Positions 37,184 through 45,169 of a stretch of DNA of 64,000 bases are shown one piece after another. A program made the position numbers and the translations under genes. The DNA is from Acidovorax sp. KKS102 (GTDB lineage: Bacteria; Pseudomonadota; Gammaproteobacteria; Burkholderiales; Burkholderiaceae_C): contig NC_018708.1 in assembly GCF_000302535.1 (NCBI RefSeq), positions 1,054,001-1,118,000 on the forward strand, read 5' to 3'. The notes below the pieces were generated by a model. That model did not search any database. It was not told the origin of the DNA and saw only the letters and a list, made by a program, of their open reading frames with translations. Positions within the stretch are counted from its first letter, which is position 1. Each line of letters opens with the position of its first letter.

Positions 37184-37528
37184 TCAGCCGCACTTTGCAG
37201 CGAGGATGCGACCCGTGCCGTCCACCTCCAAGTTCAGCCGCTTGGTGTCGTATTCCTTGGTGATGATCTGCCCGGGGCGCAGGATGCGCGCCGTCTGCGC
37301 GCCGGAGCGCTGGCGGGCAGATTCAACAACCGATGCGGTGCTGTTTTGCCCCACGACGGACTGTGCGGACTGGGCGTTGCACACGCTGGCGGGGAGTGAT
37401 CCAGACCCTGTGGCTGCCGAGCCCGCCGACGGCGCGGGTGTCTGCCCATAACCCGCGCAACCGGTGACGGCCGCTCCCAGGGCCAGGCTGCAGGCGACGG
37501 CAAAAGGGGTGAGGGTCTTCTTCATCAT
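37184..37528 (-). CDS. I78-family peptidase inhibitor lipoprotein
   Basis: The protein has 114 residues (or 113 from the second ATG). The N-terminal hydrophobic segment ends A-A-V-T-G-C-A-G, a lipobox, so it is a lipoprotein. The C-terminal half has S-V-V-G-Q-N, then S-G-A-Q-T-A-R-I-L-R-P-G-Q-I-I-T, and R-L-N-L-E-V-D-G-T-G-R-I with a final C-G. This is the I78 inhibitor pattern (R-x-x-R-P-G-x-x-x-T-x-D-x-x-x-x-R-L-N and a disulfide to the end Cys). Such proteins inhibit serine peptidases; the target is unknown. Gene faces hemW tail to tail. Confidence 0.8.
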   Translation of the reverse strand: MMKKTLTPFAVACSLALGAAVTGCAGYGQTPAPSAGSAATGSGSLPASVCNAQSAQSVVGQNSTASVVESARQRSGAQTARILRPGQIITKEYDTKRLNLEVDGTGRILAAKCG

Positions 37529-37861
37529 GGCAGCGGGCTCCTGAGTTCAAAACACCTACCATAGCGGAATGCAGGTGCCACGGGGTTTCCGTAGCAATAT
37601 GGGCCGGTTTCCAGCCGTAACGGGCTGTTGCCTGCATCGGCCTCCACGGAGCGGCTTCTTGACTTGTATCAAGATGTGTTGCGCAAGGGCAACACACTCA
37701 CCAGCTGGTCGCATGCCTACCACTCCTCGACGGGTTGCCGTAAGCACGGTTCCGCACAATGGAGCGTCCGCCATTGTGTGTTGGCAGCGGCGGGCCCGTG
37801 CCATCTGGGGCTGCGTGATGCGCGGGCCTGTGTCGACGTCGCCGTACCGAACCTTCTGACC
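37529..37861. other. 333-bp region between divergent I78 and GGDEF genes
   Basis: No gene is supported here. The frame of the downstream GGDEF protein stays open back to 37628, but the translated stretch has no domain-like character and several Cys and His in random order, so I take the ATG at 37862 as the start. The region holds an FNR-type palindrome (37659-37672) and otherwise no clear structure. It is presumably the promoter region for both genes. Confidence 0.5.
37659..37672. promoter_or_regulatory. FNR/Anr-like box TTGACTTGTATCAA
   Basis: The sequence matches TTGAY-N4-RTCAA, the dyad bound by Crp/Fnr-family oxygen sensors. It lies 190 bp before the GGDEF gene and 131 bp before the I78 gene. 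Whether it is used depends on a promoter around it, which I cannot place firmly; a chance match is possible. Confidence 0.4.
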
Positions 37862-39613
37862 ATGCCTGACGATTCCCGCCTTCGCCTCATCCGTGCCCTG
37901 GGCGACACCCTGGATGGTCTGGACGTGGCGCTCTGTGCGTTTGACGACAGCGACCGCACGCTGGCCTGGAACAGCACCTTCTTCAAGTTCTTTCCAGAGC
38001 ACGCGGGGCATGTGTACGTAGGCGAGCCTTACGAGGCCAACCTGCGCCGCTTCTACACCCAGCGGCTGGATGCCCAGGAGCTGCCCAACATCGAACGGTA
38101 CATCACGGCTGGGGTTGAGCGGCACAGGGCACAGACCCGGCCTTACAGCTTTGAGCACCGCGGGCTGCGCGTCCATGTGTCGTCGTTGCCCATCGACGGC
38201 GTGGGCCGTGTGCGCGTGTGGCGTGCCGAGGCGCTGCCGGCTCAGAGCGCTCCCACTGACATGGCAACGCAGGCCAACCCCGACATCCACGAACCCGGCT
38301 ACCTGCGCAGTCCAGTGATCGAAAGCACCGAGCTGTTTGACCGCATTCCCGATGGGCTGATGATCTGCGCTGAAGACCAGCGCATCCAGTGGGTCAACCA
38401 GCCTTTCATGCAGATGTACCACCTGCCGGACCGCGCTGCCGCAGTGGGCCTAGCGTTTGACGAGGTGTATCGCCACGCATGGTCCGTCGGGGGCGAGGGC
38501 GACATGGCACCGTTTTACGACGGGCTATCGACCCTGCAGGAGCACATGCGTTTTGCGGGGGCACCGTTTGAAGTGCCCTTGCCACGCAGCCGCTGGAGCC
38601 GCGTCATCGCCAAGCAGGGCAGCGACGGCACCGTGTTCTACGCCCATGTGGACATCACCGAGCTCAAGCGCCAGCAGCGCTTGCTGGCGCAGGCCGAACG
38701 CAGCGCCCGCGACAGCGAGGCGCAATTGCGGGAGAAATCCATCCTGCTCGAAGCCACGCTGGAGCACATGGACCAGGGCGTGGCCAAGATCAGCGCCACG
38801 GGGGTGGTCGAGCTGTGCAACCGCCGGGCCATGGAACTGCTGGACCTGCCAGCTGAGCTGATGGCATCCAAGCCCACGCTGGTGAATGTGCTGGCCTACC
38901 TGCGGGCTCGTGGCGAGTTCCAGGGCGCATCGCAAGAAGTGCAGGACCTGCTGCGGCACAGCAATGGCGGGGTCGATCAGCCCCAGGTGTATGACCGTCC
39001 CCGGCCCGACGGCCGCATCCTGGAGGTCCAGACCGTGCCCATCAAAGGCGGCGGCGCGCTGCGCACTTTCACCGACGTCACCCAGCGCAAGCAGGCCGAG
39101 CAGCAGATCCGCCATGTGGCAGAGCACGACGGCCTGACGGGCTTGCTCAACCGCACCGCCTTTTTGCAAGCATTGCAGGCCGCAGCCACCGACGTGCACC
39201 GGTCGGGCCGTGGCTTCGCGGTTTTGTACGTGGATCTGGATGGGTTCAAACCCGTCAATGACCGCTACGGGCACGCGGTGGGTGACCAGTTGCTGGTGTG
39301 GGTGGCCCGGCAACTGACGCAGGCCGCGCGCGAGGACGATGTGGTGGCGCGCCTGGGCGGCGATGAGTTCGCGCTGCTGCAGCGGGGCGTATCGGACGGT
39401 GACAGCGCGTACCGCCTGGCCGACCGGCTGGTGCAAGCCCTAGGCCAGCCCACCGAGATTGAAGCGCACGCGCTGCAAATCGGCGCGTCCATCGGCATTG
39501 TCCTGTCGCCCGGCGACGGCACCGAGGCCGAAGAACTCCTGCGCAAGGCCGATTCCGCGATGTACCTGGCCAAGGCCACGGGGCGGGGCTGCGCAAGGAT
39601 TTACGGAACGTGA
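37862..39613 (+). CDS. PAS-domain diguanylate cyclase
   Basis: The protein has 583 residues with no membrane span. PAS-like folds appear at about 10-130 (starts L-D-G-L-D-V-A-L-C-A-F-D-D), 155-275 (F-D-R-I-P-D-G-L-M-I-C-A-E-D-Q, ending H-V-D-I-T-E-L-K) and 300-410 (L-E-H-M-D-Q-G-V-A-K-I, ending D-V-T-Q-R-K). The GGDEF domain begins A-E-H-D-G-L-T-G-L-L-N-R-T and has an intact active site A-R-L-G-G-D-E-F-A-L-L, so c-di-GMP synthesis is expected. The PAS-7 type (single central Gly-Val) is common in Comamonadaceae. A terminator follows 160 bases downstream, then the IS element. Confidence 0.92.
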   Translation: MPDDSRLRLIRALGDTLDGLDVALCAFDDSDRTLAWNSTFFKFFPEHAGHVYVGEPYEANLRRFYTQRLDAQELPNIERYITAGVERHRAQTRPYSFEHRGLRVHVSSLPIDGVGRVRVWRAEALPAQSAPTDMATQANPDIHEPGYLRSPVIESTELFDRIPDGLMICAEDQRIQWVNQPFMQMYHLPDRAAAVGLAFDEVYRHAWSVGGEGDMAPFYDGLSTLQEHMRFAGAPFEVPLPRSRWSRVIAKQGSDGTVFYAHVDITELKRQQRLLAQAERSARDSEAQLREKSILLEATLEHMDQGVAKISATGVVELCNRRAMELLDLPAELMASKPTLVNVLAYLRARGEFQGASQEVQDLLRHSNGGVDQPQVYDRPRPDGRILEVQTVPIKGGGALRTFTDVTQRKQAEQQIRHVAEHDGLTGLLNRTAFLQALQAAATDVHRSGRGFAVLYVDLDGFKPVNDRYGHAVGDQLLVWVARQLTQAAREDDVVARLGGDEFALLQRGVSDGDSAYRLADRLVQALGQPTEIEAHALQIGASIGIVLSPGDGTEAEELLRKADSAMYLAKATGRGCARIYGT

Positions 39614-39773
39614 ACGTTGGGCTGCCCGGGCGCTTAACCCACGATCCCTTTCTGCTGCTGATCGACGGAGCTTGGAGGAATCGGTCCTGTCCTACATGCC
39701 CACATTGGTCACCGTCCTAACATTGGTCTGTCGATCCCCTCGACATCCCTCCCGCTTGCATCGCGCAAGTGTT

Positions 39774-39800
39774 AAGCCCGCAGCCTGCGGGCTTTTTTTT
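39774..39800 (+). terminator. rho-independent terminator next to the IS
   Basis: The stem AAGCCCGCA (39774-39782) / TGCGGGCTT (39786-39794) with a three-base loop is followed by eight T. The IS begins six bases later. It ends the GGDEF transcript. The 160 bases between that gene's stop and this terminator contain no recognisable gene. Confidence 0.9.
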
Positions 39801-39859
39801 GCCCGCTGACCCGTCCTGCCTGGCGTTGACACGAGGACCTTTCAAAAAGGGTATGTGTC

Positions 39860-40249
39860 ATGGAATCAAGTGTCAAACGCACGCAGCGCGACTACACACT
39901 GGCCTTTAAGTTGGCGGTGGTGGAGCAGGTGGAAAAAGGCGAGCTCACGTACAAACAGGCGCAGCAGCACTACGGCATCCAGGGTCGCTCGACGGTTCTG
40001 GTCTGGCTGCGCAAGCACGGTCGCCTGGGCTGGAGTCCTGCGGCATCATCTGCATCATGCCGCTAGACAAGACCAAAGGACCGCACGCCCGAGCAGCAGA
40101 TCAAGGCGCTGCAGGTGCAGCTCGCACAGGCGCAGGAGAAGGCCAGGCTATTCGAAGCCGTCATCGACGTGCTGCGCAAGGACTATGGGGTGCGCATCGT
40201 AAAAAAGCCTTTGGGCAAGTCCTCGCGCAAAACCTCATCGCAGGGTTGA
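39860..40249 (+). pseudogene. IS3-family OrfA, interrupted by an in-frame TAG
   Basis: The frame starts with ATG at 39860 and encodes a helix-turn-helix segment: D-Y-T-L-A-F-K-L-A-V-V-E-Q-V, then Y-G-I-Q-G-R-S-T-V-L-V-W-L-R-K-H-G. A TAG at 40064 stops it after 68 residues. Beyond the stop the same frame continues with the expected OrfA end: R-T-P-E-Q-Q-I-K-A-L-Q-V-Q-L-A-Q-A-Q-E-K-A-R (leucine-zipper-like), D-V-L-R-K-D-Y-G-V, and a natural TGA at 40247-40249. A full OrfA would have about 129 residues. The internal stop also blocks the OrfAB fusion. Confidence 0.8.
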
Positions 40250-41082
40250 GCGTGAAGAGGGCTTGCCAGCATATGGGCCACAGCCGTCAGGCGTATTACC
40301 AGGGTAGGCGCCGCGAGGCCGATCGCTTGGCGAATGCGCAGACGGTGGTGGAGTTGGTGCGCGAGCAGCGCATGCGCCAACCACGCATAGGCACGCGCAA
40401 GCTGCACCACTTATTGCAGGAGCCGCTACAGCGCCGAGGCATCGACTTGGGCCGCGATGCAATGTTCGACGTCCTGCGCAATGCCAGGCTGCTGGTGGCA
40501 CCCCGGCGGGCGTATCACAAGACAACAGACAGTCACCACCGCTTCAGGCACCATCCGAACCTTCTCAAGGTAGGGCCGCAACAGATCCACGCCAGCGGCA
40601 GCGAGCAGGTCTGGGTGGCTGACATCACCTACTTGCCCACACACGGCAAGTTCGTCTATCTGAGCCTGGTCACGGATGCGTATTCCAGGAAGATCGTCGG
40701 CTGGCACGTGCATGAGAGCCTGCAGACCGAAGAGGTGGCGCAGGCCATGAAGATGGCGCTCTCGGGGCGACAGAGCAGCCGACAGTTGGTGCACCACTCC
40801 GACAGGGGTATCCAGTACTGCGCGACGTACTACCAGGCCCTGCACAAGCGCCACGGCGTGATCTGCTCGATGACGGACGGCTACGACTGCTACCAGAACG
40901 CGCTGGCCGAGCGGGTCAATGGCATCTTGAAGAGTGAGTTCTTGCTGCAGCGCCCCGCCGATCTGGGGCAGGCCAGACGCATGGTCGAGCAGTCAGTCGA
41001 CATCTATAACTGCGAGCGACCGCATCTGTCGCTGAAAATGCAAACGCCCGATGCAGTGCATCGGGCGTCATTGGCCGGATAG
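40057..41082 (+). CDS. IS3-family transposase OrfB (DDE)
   Basis: The open frame is 341 residues, but the first 48 are out-of-frame OrfA sequence; the true OrfB part is entered by slippage at 40201. It has the HTH_21-like segment R-Q-P-R-I-G-T-R-K-L-H-H-L and the rve core: W-V-A-D-I-T-Y-L-P-T-H-G-K-F-V-Y (first D), V-H-H-S-D-R-G-I-Q-Y (second D), and A-L-A-E-R-V-N-G-I-L-K (E). The end Y-N-C-E-R-P-H-L-S-L-K-M-Q-T-P is typical. OrfB itself is intact. Confidence 0.9.
   Translation: MPLDKTKGPHARAADQGAAGAARTGAGEGQAIRSRHRRAAQGLWGAHRKKAFGQVLAQNLIAGLSVKRACQHMGHSRQAYYQGRRREADRLANAQTVVELVREQRMRQPRIGTRKLHHLLQEPLQRRGIDLGRDAMFDVLRNARLLVAPRRAYHKTTDSHHRFRHHPNLLKVGPQQIHASGSEQVWVADITYLPTHGKFVYLSLVTDAYSRKIVGWHVHESLQTEEVAQAMKMALSGRQSSRQLVHHSDRGIQYCATYYQALHKRHGVICSMTDGYDCYQNALAERVNGILKSEFLLQRPADLGQARRMVEQSVDIYNCERPHLSLKMQTPDAVHRASLAG
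40201..40207 (+). other. -1 programmed frameshift site A-AAA-AAG
   Basis: In the OrfA frame the codons read GTA AAA AAG, so the heptamer A AAA AAG is positioned exactly as in known IS3-family slippage sites. A -1 slip gives AAA AAA GCC, which enters the OrfB frame and continues K-K-A-F-G-Q-V. The OrfA stop lies 40 bases further. The site is intact but lies downstream of the premature TAG. Confidence 0.8.
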
Positions 41083-41284
41083 TCCGGCTGGAGTTTTTAA
41101 CCGTCCTGGGTGTCAACGCTATTCAGGACGGGTCACGCCCTAAGGCATCAACACGGGGGTGAAAAAGCGACTGCGCCGTAGGCCTTTTGCCGAGCCGCGA
41201 AGCCCCAGTGTCCATCTGTCGGCACCATTGCGGTGCGGGCAATGCCGTCATCACCCAGCCATCCCAGCGCGCTACATCACAAGA

Positions 41285-41458
41285 ATGATTCTGTACAAAC
41301 CCGGCACGCAATTTCTCTACAAAGGCAGAATGGTGAGCGTGGACTACGTCATCATCAAACGCACCGGTCTGTGGATTCGGTTGGCGCACAGCGAAGAGGT
41401 GTGCCGCCCTGAAGATTTGACCCCGATTGCACCGCATGGAGCGGGACTGGCGAGGTAG
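41285..41458 (+). CDS. small hypothetical protein
   Basis: The predicted protein has 57 residues from the ATG at 41285 (MILYKPGTQFLYKGRMVSVD); longer GTG starts exist upstream. The composition is balanced and the residue order V-D-Y-V-I-I-K-R-T-G-L-W-I-R-L suggests a small beta fold. No family is recognised. It lies 150 bases beyond the IS and overlaps no other gene, facing a minus-strand membrane protein gene. Confidence 0.45.
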   Translation: MILYKPGTQFLYKGRMVSVDYVIIKRTGLWIRLAHSEEVCRPEDLTPIAPHGAGLAR

Positions 41459-41510
41459 AAAGAAGGCTGCACGCAGAGCGCAGGGGTGGCCTGGCTCGCT
41501 GCCGAGATTT

Positions 41511-41945
41511 TTATCTGAGCTGCCGGGACAGCCACAGCAGCCCCCAGACGATGGCCACCAGCTGAACCAGATTGACGCAGAGCGCTGCCGTATGCACACG
41601 ACGAAAGTGTTGAATCGCCCCGTCGCTGCTGGCCTCGATCTTTGCGCCGAGTTGCTGCATGGCCTGCAACAAATGCTTGCGCAGCAGCGAGACGATGCAG
41701 GCATTGACCGCCACGCCGATGGCAAAGGGGTACCTGCCCCAAAGCGCATAACTGACAAACGCCCCCAGCGACGCCCAGAACGCAGCACGGTAGTACACGT
41801 TGAAAAATCCCCGAACGAACCGCGCGTCCAGTGGGGTGTCATGTTTCAGCGTGAGAAGCGGCAGGCCGCCCATCAAGAAGTAGGCGGTGGTGACCAGCAG
41901 CGCCACCGTGAAGAAGAACGAGGCGTAGAGGGCGGACGACAGCAT
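41511..41945 (-). CDS. small integral membrane protein, four helices
   Basis: The predicted protein has 144 residues. Hydrophobic segments are at about 6-28 (YASFFFTVALLVTTAYFLMG), 53-68 (A-A-F-W-A-S-L-G-A-F-V-S-Y-A-L-W), 70-85 (Y-P-F-A-I-G-V-A-V-N-A-C-I-V) and 120-140 (A-A-L-C-V-N-L-V-Q-L-V-A-I-V-W-G-L-L). The last is followed by a basic end. No family name can be given. The start is well defined, with an AT-richer upstream region. Confidence 0.6.
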   Translation of the reverse strand: MLSSALYASFFFTVALLVTTAYFLMGGLPLLTLKHDTPLDARFVRGFFNVYYRAAFWASLGAFVSYALWGRYPFAIGVAVNACIVSLLRKHLLQAMQQLGAKIEASSDGAIQHFRRVHTAALCVNLVQLVAIVWGLLWLSRQLR

Positions 41946-42609
41946 CTTTCACTCCGAGAAAAGGCTGGCCACTTTAGGCAGTAGGCTCCAATCCAAGTTG
42001 TCCATTCTGCCCCTGCATGCGGCCAGGCTGAGCCAGACATAGTCTAGGTGGGAGCTGTGTTCTCGCAAATCGGGCGAGAGGTAGCTGGCCTCATCATTCA
42101 GTGTGCGTACGACATCAAAGATCTAATGGTCAAGCTCATGCGGTACATGGCATGCATAAGGTTGTATACCTATCTACGATAGTCTGGGGGTTCGCATTAG
42201 CAAGTTCGAGAGTGCAAAGATCGCAGATTACACCCCACAGTCACTCTTATTACATCTGCTCTGGCGTCACCGCTTGGAGCTGTACAGAGGGATTCCCTGA
42301 TCGGGGGCTCTGCAGCCGCATCTGCATACAAGCGCGGCTTTCAAGTCGGTCCAGACGACACTGCAGCAGGTCTCCTATTGCTCAACAAGTGCAACTACCG
42401 CTACGTTTTTTGGCCCTGTGACAGCGAGAATAGAGACAAGGGGGAGTTGATCGAGCAGAGCAGCGAGCGCATTGACGAGCTGTGCTGTCATCGCGAGGCC
42501 ATGTCTCACCCTGGTCCAATACATGTTAATGCGATGCACCTGAGCCCAGACATTCAGGGGATCTCGCTGCCCTGAGCCGACAAACGTCTACGACAGGAAA
42601 AAGTCAAAT
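41946..42609. other. 664-bp gene-poor stretch before the hydrolase pair
   Basis: Local GC is clearly lower than the surroundings, especially 42100-42420. No gene with a start codon and family traits is visible. One plus-strand frame is open from 42201 to the TGA at 42573-42575 (124 codons); it reads R-D-S-L-I-G-G-S-A-A-A-S-A-Y-K-R-G-F-Q-V and ends Q-G-I-S-L-P, but has no ATG or GTG near its 5' end, so it may be a 5'-truncated relic. The rest looks non-coding. Confidence 0.4.
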
Positions 42610-43647
42610 ATGACAATAAGTGTTTGGTTTAGATCGTCCATCGCGGCGACCTTAACGGCAGGCTTCACAGGCGCCATCGCAGCGCCACTATCGGACCTCA
42701 GTGGCGGTCAAACCGGCCGCATTGAATTCACATCCGCCACCCCCGACCACCGCTGGGCACTGATCCGTGGCCGCTTGGGTCCTGAAGTCACGGTTTACGG
42801 CGACCTGTTGATGCCAACCCAAGCGAGCAGCGGAAAAGTGCCCGCCGTGGTGTTCTCGCACGGCAGTGAGGGCGTAAGTAGCCTGTACTTCGATGTGTGG
42901 GCCAAAGCACTGAACAACGCGGGGTATGCCGTTTTCGTGGTGGACAGCTTCAAGCCGCGTGGAGAGGACCGCGTGACCGGCCCCACAAAGCAATTGACTT
43001 GGAACACAGTGGCCAACACTACGGATGCCCTGTATGCGCTCAAGCTGCTGGCAACCCATCCCCAGATCGACAGCAACCGTGTCTTCCACATGGGTTGGTC
43101 GCGTGGCGCGCAGGCTTTGCTGGATGCGGCATGGCCGACCTACCAGCAGCATGTGCTTCCCGCCAACGTGAAATGGGCCGGCAGCGTGGCGGTCTACCCC
43201 GGCTGCAACATGCGCTACCGGGTGGATCAGCACAGCAAGCTACCTGCACCCCTGCTCATGATTCTTGGTGAAAAAGACGACATGACCTTCCCCAAGCCCT
43301 GCATGGAGTTGGCAGAGGAGTACGCCGCAGCTGGCAATCCGGTGAGCTACAAGATTTATCCGGGTGCAACGCATGTGTTTGATCGGCTCAACCAGCCATG
43401 GAAGAAGTACAACGAGGGCAACTTCAATCTCTGTTCCATGGACGTGCGAATGCCCTATGGATCGAATGACCGCAGTTGGGGGCCAGCTCACGACAAGTAT
43501 TCAGGAAAGAACTTTACGGACAACGCGGAATGGAATGCCTACTTGCCAAAGTGCAGACAGACGTCCTGGGTCACGGTGGAAAGTAGCGAGAAGGCCCGAG
43601 AGCAGGCAGTTAAAGACGTCTTGGCGTTCCTGAAAGGCATCCAATGA
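42610..43647 (+). CDS. exported dienelactone-hydrolase-like alpha/beta hydrolase
   Basis: The protein has 345 residues. A signal peptide (S-S-I-A-A-T-L-T-A-G-F-T-G-A-I-A-A) suggests export. The fold shows P-A-V-V-F-S-H-G-S-E-G near 78, the nucleophile elbow M-G-W-S-R-G-A-Q (S164), the acid in L-G-E-K-D-D-M (D224/D225) and the His in G-A-T-H-V-F (H256). The S-type nucleophile replaces the Cys of true dienelactone hydrolase, so esterase activity is more likely. Its stop overlaps the next gene's start (ATGA). Both neighbours are exported hydrolases, which points to a joint role in breaking an ester or amide polymer or xenobiotic. Confidence 0.8.
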   Translation: MTISVWFRSSIAATLTAGFTGAIAAPLSDLSGGQTGRIEFTSATPDHRWALIRGRLGPEVTVYGDLLMPTQASSGKVPAVVFSHGSEGVSSLYFDVWAKALNNAGYAVFVVDSFKPRGEDRVTGPTKQLTWNTVANTTDALYALKLLATHPQIDSNRVFHMGWSRGAQALLDAAWPTYQQHVLPANVKWAGSVAVYPGCNMRYRVDQHSKLPAPLLMILGEKDDMTFPKPCMELAEEYAAAGNPVSYKIYPGATHVFDRLNQPWKKYNEGNFNLCSMDVRMPYGSNDRSWGPAHDKYSGKNFTDNAEWNAYLPKCRQTSWVTVESSEKAREQAVKDVLAFLKGIQ

Positions 43648-44819
43648 AGCTCACCACCAAACACGCCTTGCGGCTGCTGGCGGCTGCTGCCCTGACTTTC
43701 TGCACTCAGGCCATGGCGCAAGTCACTCCGGTGGCTGATGGCGGTGCCGCTGCGCCGGATGAATGGCTGCTGGCCAAGACTGGCCCACGCTGGTTCCAGA
43801 TCACGCAGCCCAGCCCCAACCCGAGCGTGCTGAATACCCGCGCGCCATCGGCTGGAGAAAGCGCTCTCGTAGACCGTGCTCGCGCCCTCGTCAGCCAACG
43901 GCCAGCCAAAGCCTTTGCGCTGCTGGATGGCAACACCATCGTGTACTCGGCGTTCAATGCACCGGCAGACTCTGAATCACTGTTCTTCGGCATGTCCATG
44001 GGCAAGACGGTAACGGCCATGGCGGTGGGACAAGCCATCTGTGCGGGCAAGCTCACGCTGCAATCCACGGCCGGTGATGTGCTGCCGGAACTGCAGGGCA
44101 AAGCGCTGGGCAATGCCACGGTGCACGATCTGCTGCGCATGGCATCGGGCGCGGCAGAGCAAAACGACGATAGCACCATCTGGACGCCAGAACAGACCAA
44201 GGACTGGAACCAAGGCTTGCTGAATCTGGCGGATTTGATTGCGACGGATCGCATCTCCAAGGCGGCGCGTGGCGCTTTCTCAGAGTACAAGCCCGGTGAG
44301 GCGTTCGCGTACAAGTCCACCGACCCCATGACGCTCGGTCTCATGGTCAGCCGCGCAACAGGCATACCGCTGAGCCAATGGATTCAGGAACAGGTGCTGA
44401 ACCCCATGGGCGCGGCTCATCCGGGGCTGTATTCACAAGACCGCGCAAAGAACGGACTCGGAGACTCAGGCATGCGACTGCGCATGGAAGACTGGATGCG
44501 CTTCGCGGTATGGGTGAAGGAATCGTCCAAGAAGTCGGATTGCTTTGGCGACTTCGTGAAGGCAGCGATAACCAAACAGATCGGCAATGACCGCAACCCT
44601 GCAGCGCGCAAGCATGGCCGGATGTTCGGTGGTTATGGCTACTTGATCTGGACGGAAAACGTCATAGCGCCTGATACGGCGTGGGCATCTGGCTGGGGTG
44701 GTCAGCGCATTGGCTGGAACTACCGCAATGACCGGATGTTGGTGGTGTTCTCCAGCCGAGAAGCGTGGATGCCGGAGGTGTATGAGCTTGCGCGTGACTG
44801 GGGAAAAGCTAAGCGCTGA
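43644..44819 (+). CDS. exported serine hydrolase, class C beta-lactamase fold, NylB-like
   Basis: The protein has 391 residues with a signal peptide ending C-T-Q-A-M-A. The SxxK motif is S118-M-G-K121 in F-F-G-M-S-M-G-K-T-V-T, and Y223 lies in A-F-A-Y-K-S-T-D-P. Spacing from Ser to Tyr (105) is close to that of 6-aminohexanoate-dimer hydrolase NylB (Ser112-Lys115-Tyr215), and W-G-G-Q-R-I near the C-terminus matches the family's third motif position. Substrates of the family range from beta-lactams and esters to nylon oligomers, so the true one is open. It is translationally coupled to the upstream esterase-like gene. Confidence 0.82.
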   Translation: MKLTTKHALRLLAAAALTFCTQAMAQVTPVADGGAAAPDEWLLAKTGPRWFQITQPSPNPSVLNTRAPSAGESALVDRARALVSQRPAKAFALLDGNTIVYSAFNAPADSESLFFGMSMGKTVTAMAVGQAICAGKLTLQSTAGDVLPELQGKALGNATVHDLLRMASGAAEQNDDSTIWTPEQTKDWNQGLLNLADLIATDRISKAARGAFSEYKPGEAFAYKSTDPMTLGLMVSRATGIPLSQWIQEQVLNPMGAAHPGLYSQDRAKNGLGDSGMRLRMEDWMRFAVWVKESSKKSDCFGDFVKAAITKQIGNDRNPAARKHGRMFGGYGYLIWTENVIAPDTAWASGWGGQRIGWNYRNDRMLVVFSSREAWMPEVYELARDWGKAKR

Positions 44820-45023
44820 TCCGTGAGTCGAAAAATCTGTTCGATGCAGACGAATCCATCGTACGAAGGCTGAATTGAAATCAGCTGTATTGATCAGTGC
44901 CAAAGGTCACTGTTTCGACGGTGGAAAAGTTCCAATTTTCCACGCCAGAAAGGCCAGCAGAGTGCTGGCACATCTGCATCTAGTTCAACGGAAAACCAGA
45001 AGGTTGAAATGATGGTAGTTAAA

Positions 45024-45052
45024 AAGCAAACAAGCGCCCCGAGGGGCGCTTG
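45024..45052 (-). terminator. rho-independent terminator after tRNA-Ser
   Basis: A nearly perfect GC stem, CAAGCGCCCC (45031-45040) with GGGGCGCTTG (45043-45052), is followed on the minus strand by TTTGCTTTTT. It lies ten bases past the tRNA-Ser 3' end. On the plus strand it is followed by T-poor sequence, so it mainly serves the tRNA. The 240 bases between it and the hydrolase stop hold no gene. Confidence 0.8.
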
Positions 45053-45061
45053 TTTATTGAT

Positions 45062-45149
45062 TGGCGGAGACGGTGAGATTCGAACTCACGGACGGTTGCC
45101 CGTCGGCAGTTTTCAAGACTGCTGGTTTAAACCGCTCACCCACGTCTCC
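45062..45149 (-). tRNA. tRNA-Ser (anticodon TGA)
   Basis: On the minus strand the acceptor GGAGACG pairs with CGTCTCC, the anticodon loop is TCTTGAAAA with TGA, a long variable arm (CCGACGGGCAACCGTCCG) is present as in class II tRNAs, and the T-loop is GAGTTCGAATCTC. CCA is encoded at the plus-strand TGG 45062-45064. Confidence 0.95.
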
Positions 45150-45169
45150 GGGCACGCAAGCTCCGAATT

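Larger units (their letters stand above)
39807..41135 (+). mobile_element. IS3-family insertion sequence, 1,329 bp
   Basis: The left end TGACCCGTCCTG..CGTTGACAC (from 39807) is matched by the inverted right end TGACCCGTCCTG..CGTTGACAC (reading back from 41135), with a five-base mismatch block between the two matches. Both sides are flanked by CGC (39804-39806 and 41136-41138), a 3-bp target duplication as expected for IS3. Two overlapping frames encode OrfA and an OrfB with a DDE integrase core. The A6G slip site at 40201 is present. OrfA has an internal TAG, so this copy may be inactive. The clean ends and duplication point to recent transposition. Confidence 0.93.

Noticed and set aside
41136..45061. 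Genomic island integrated at tRNA-Ser
   Set aside because: The foreign-looking region lies at the 3' side of tRNA-Ser, but I found no integrase and no repeat of the tRNA 3' end at the other border. The IS alone explains one boundary.
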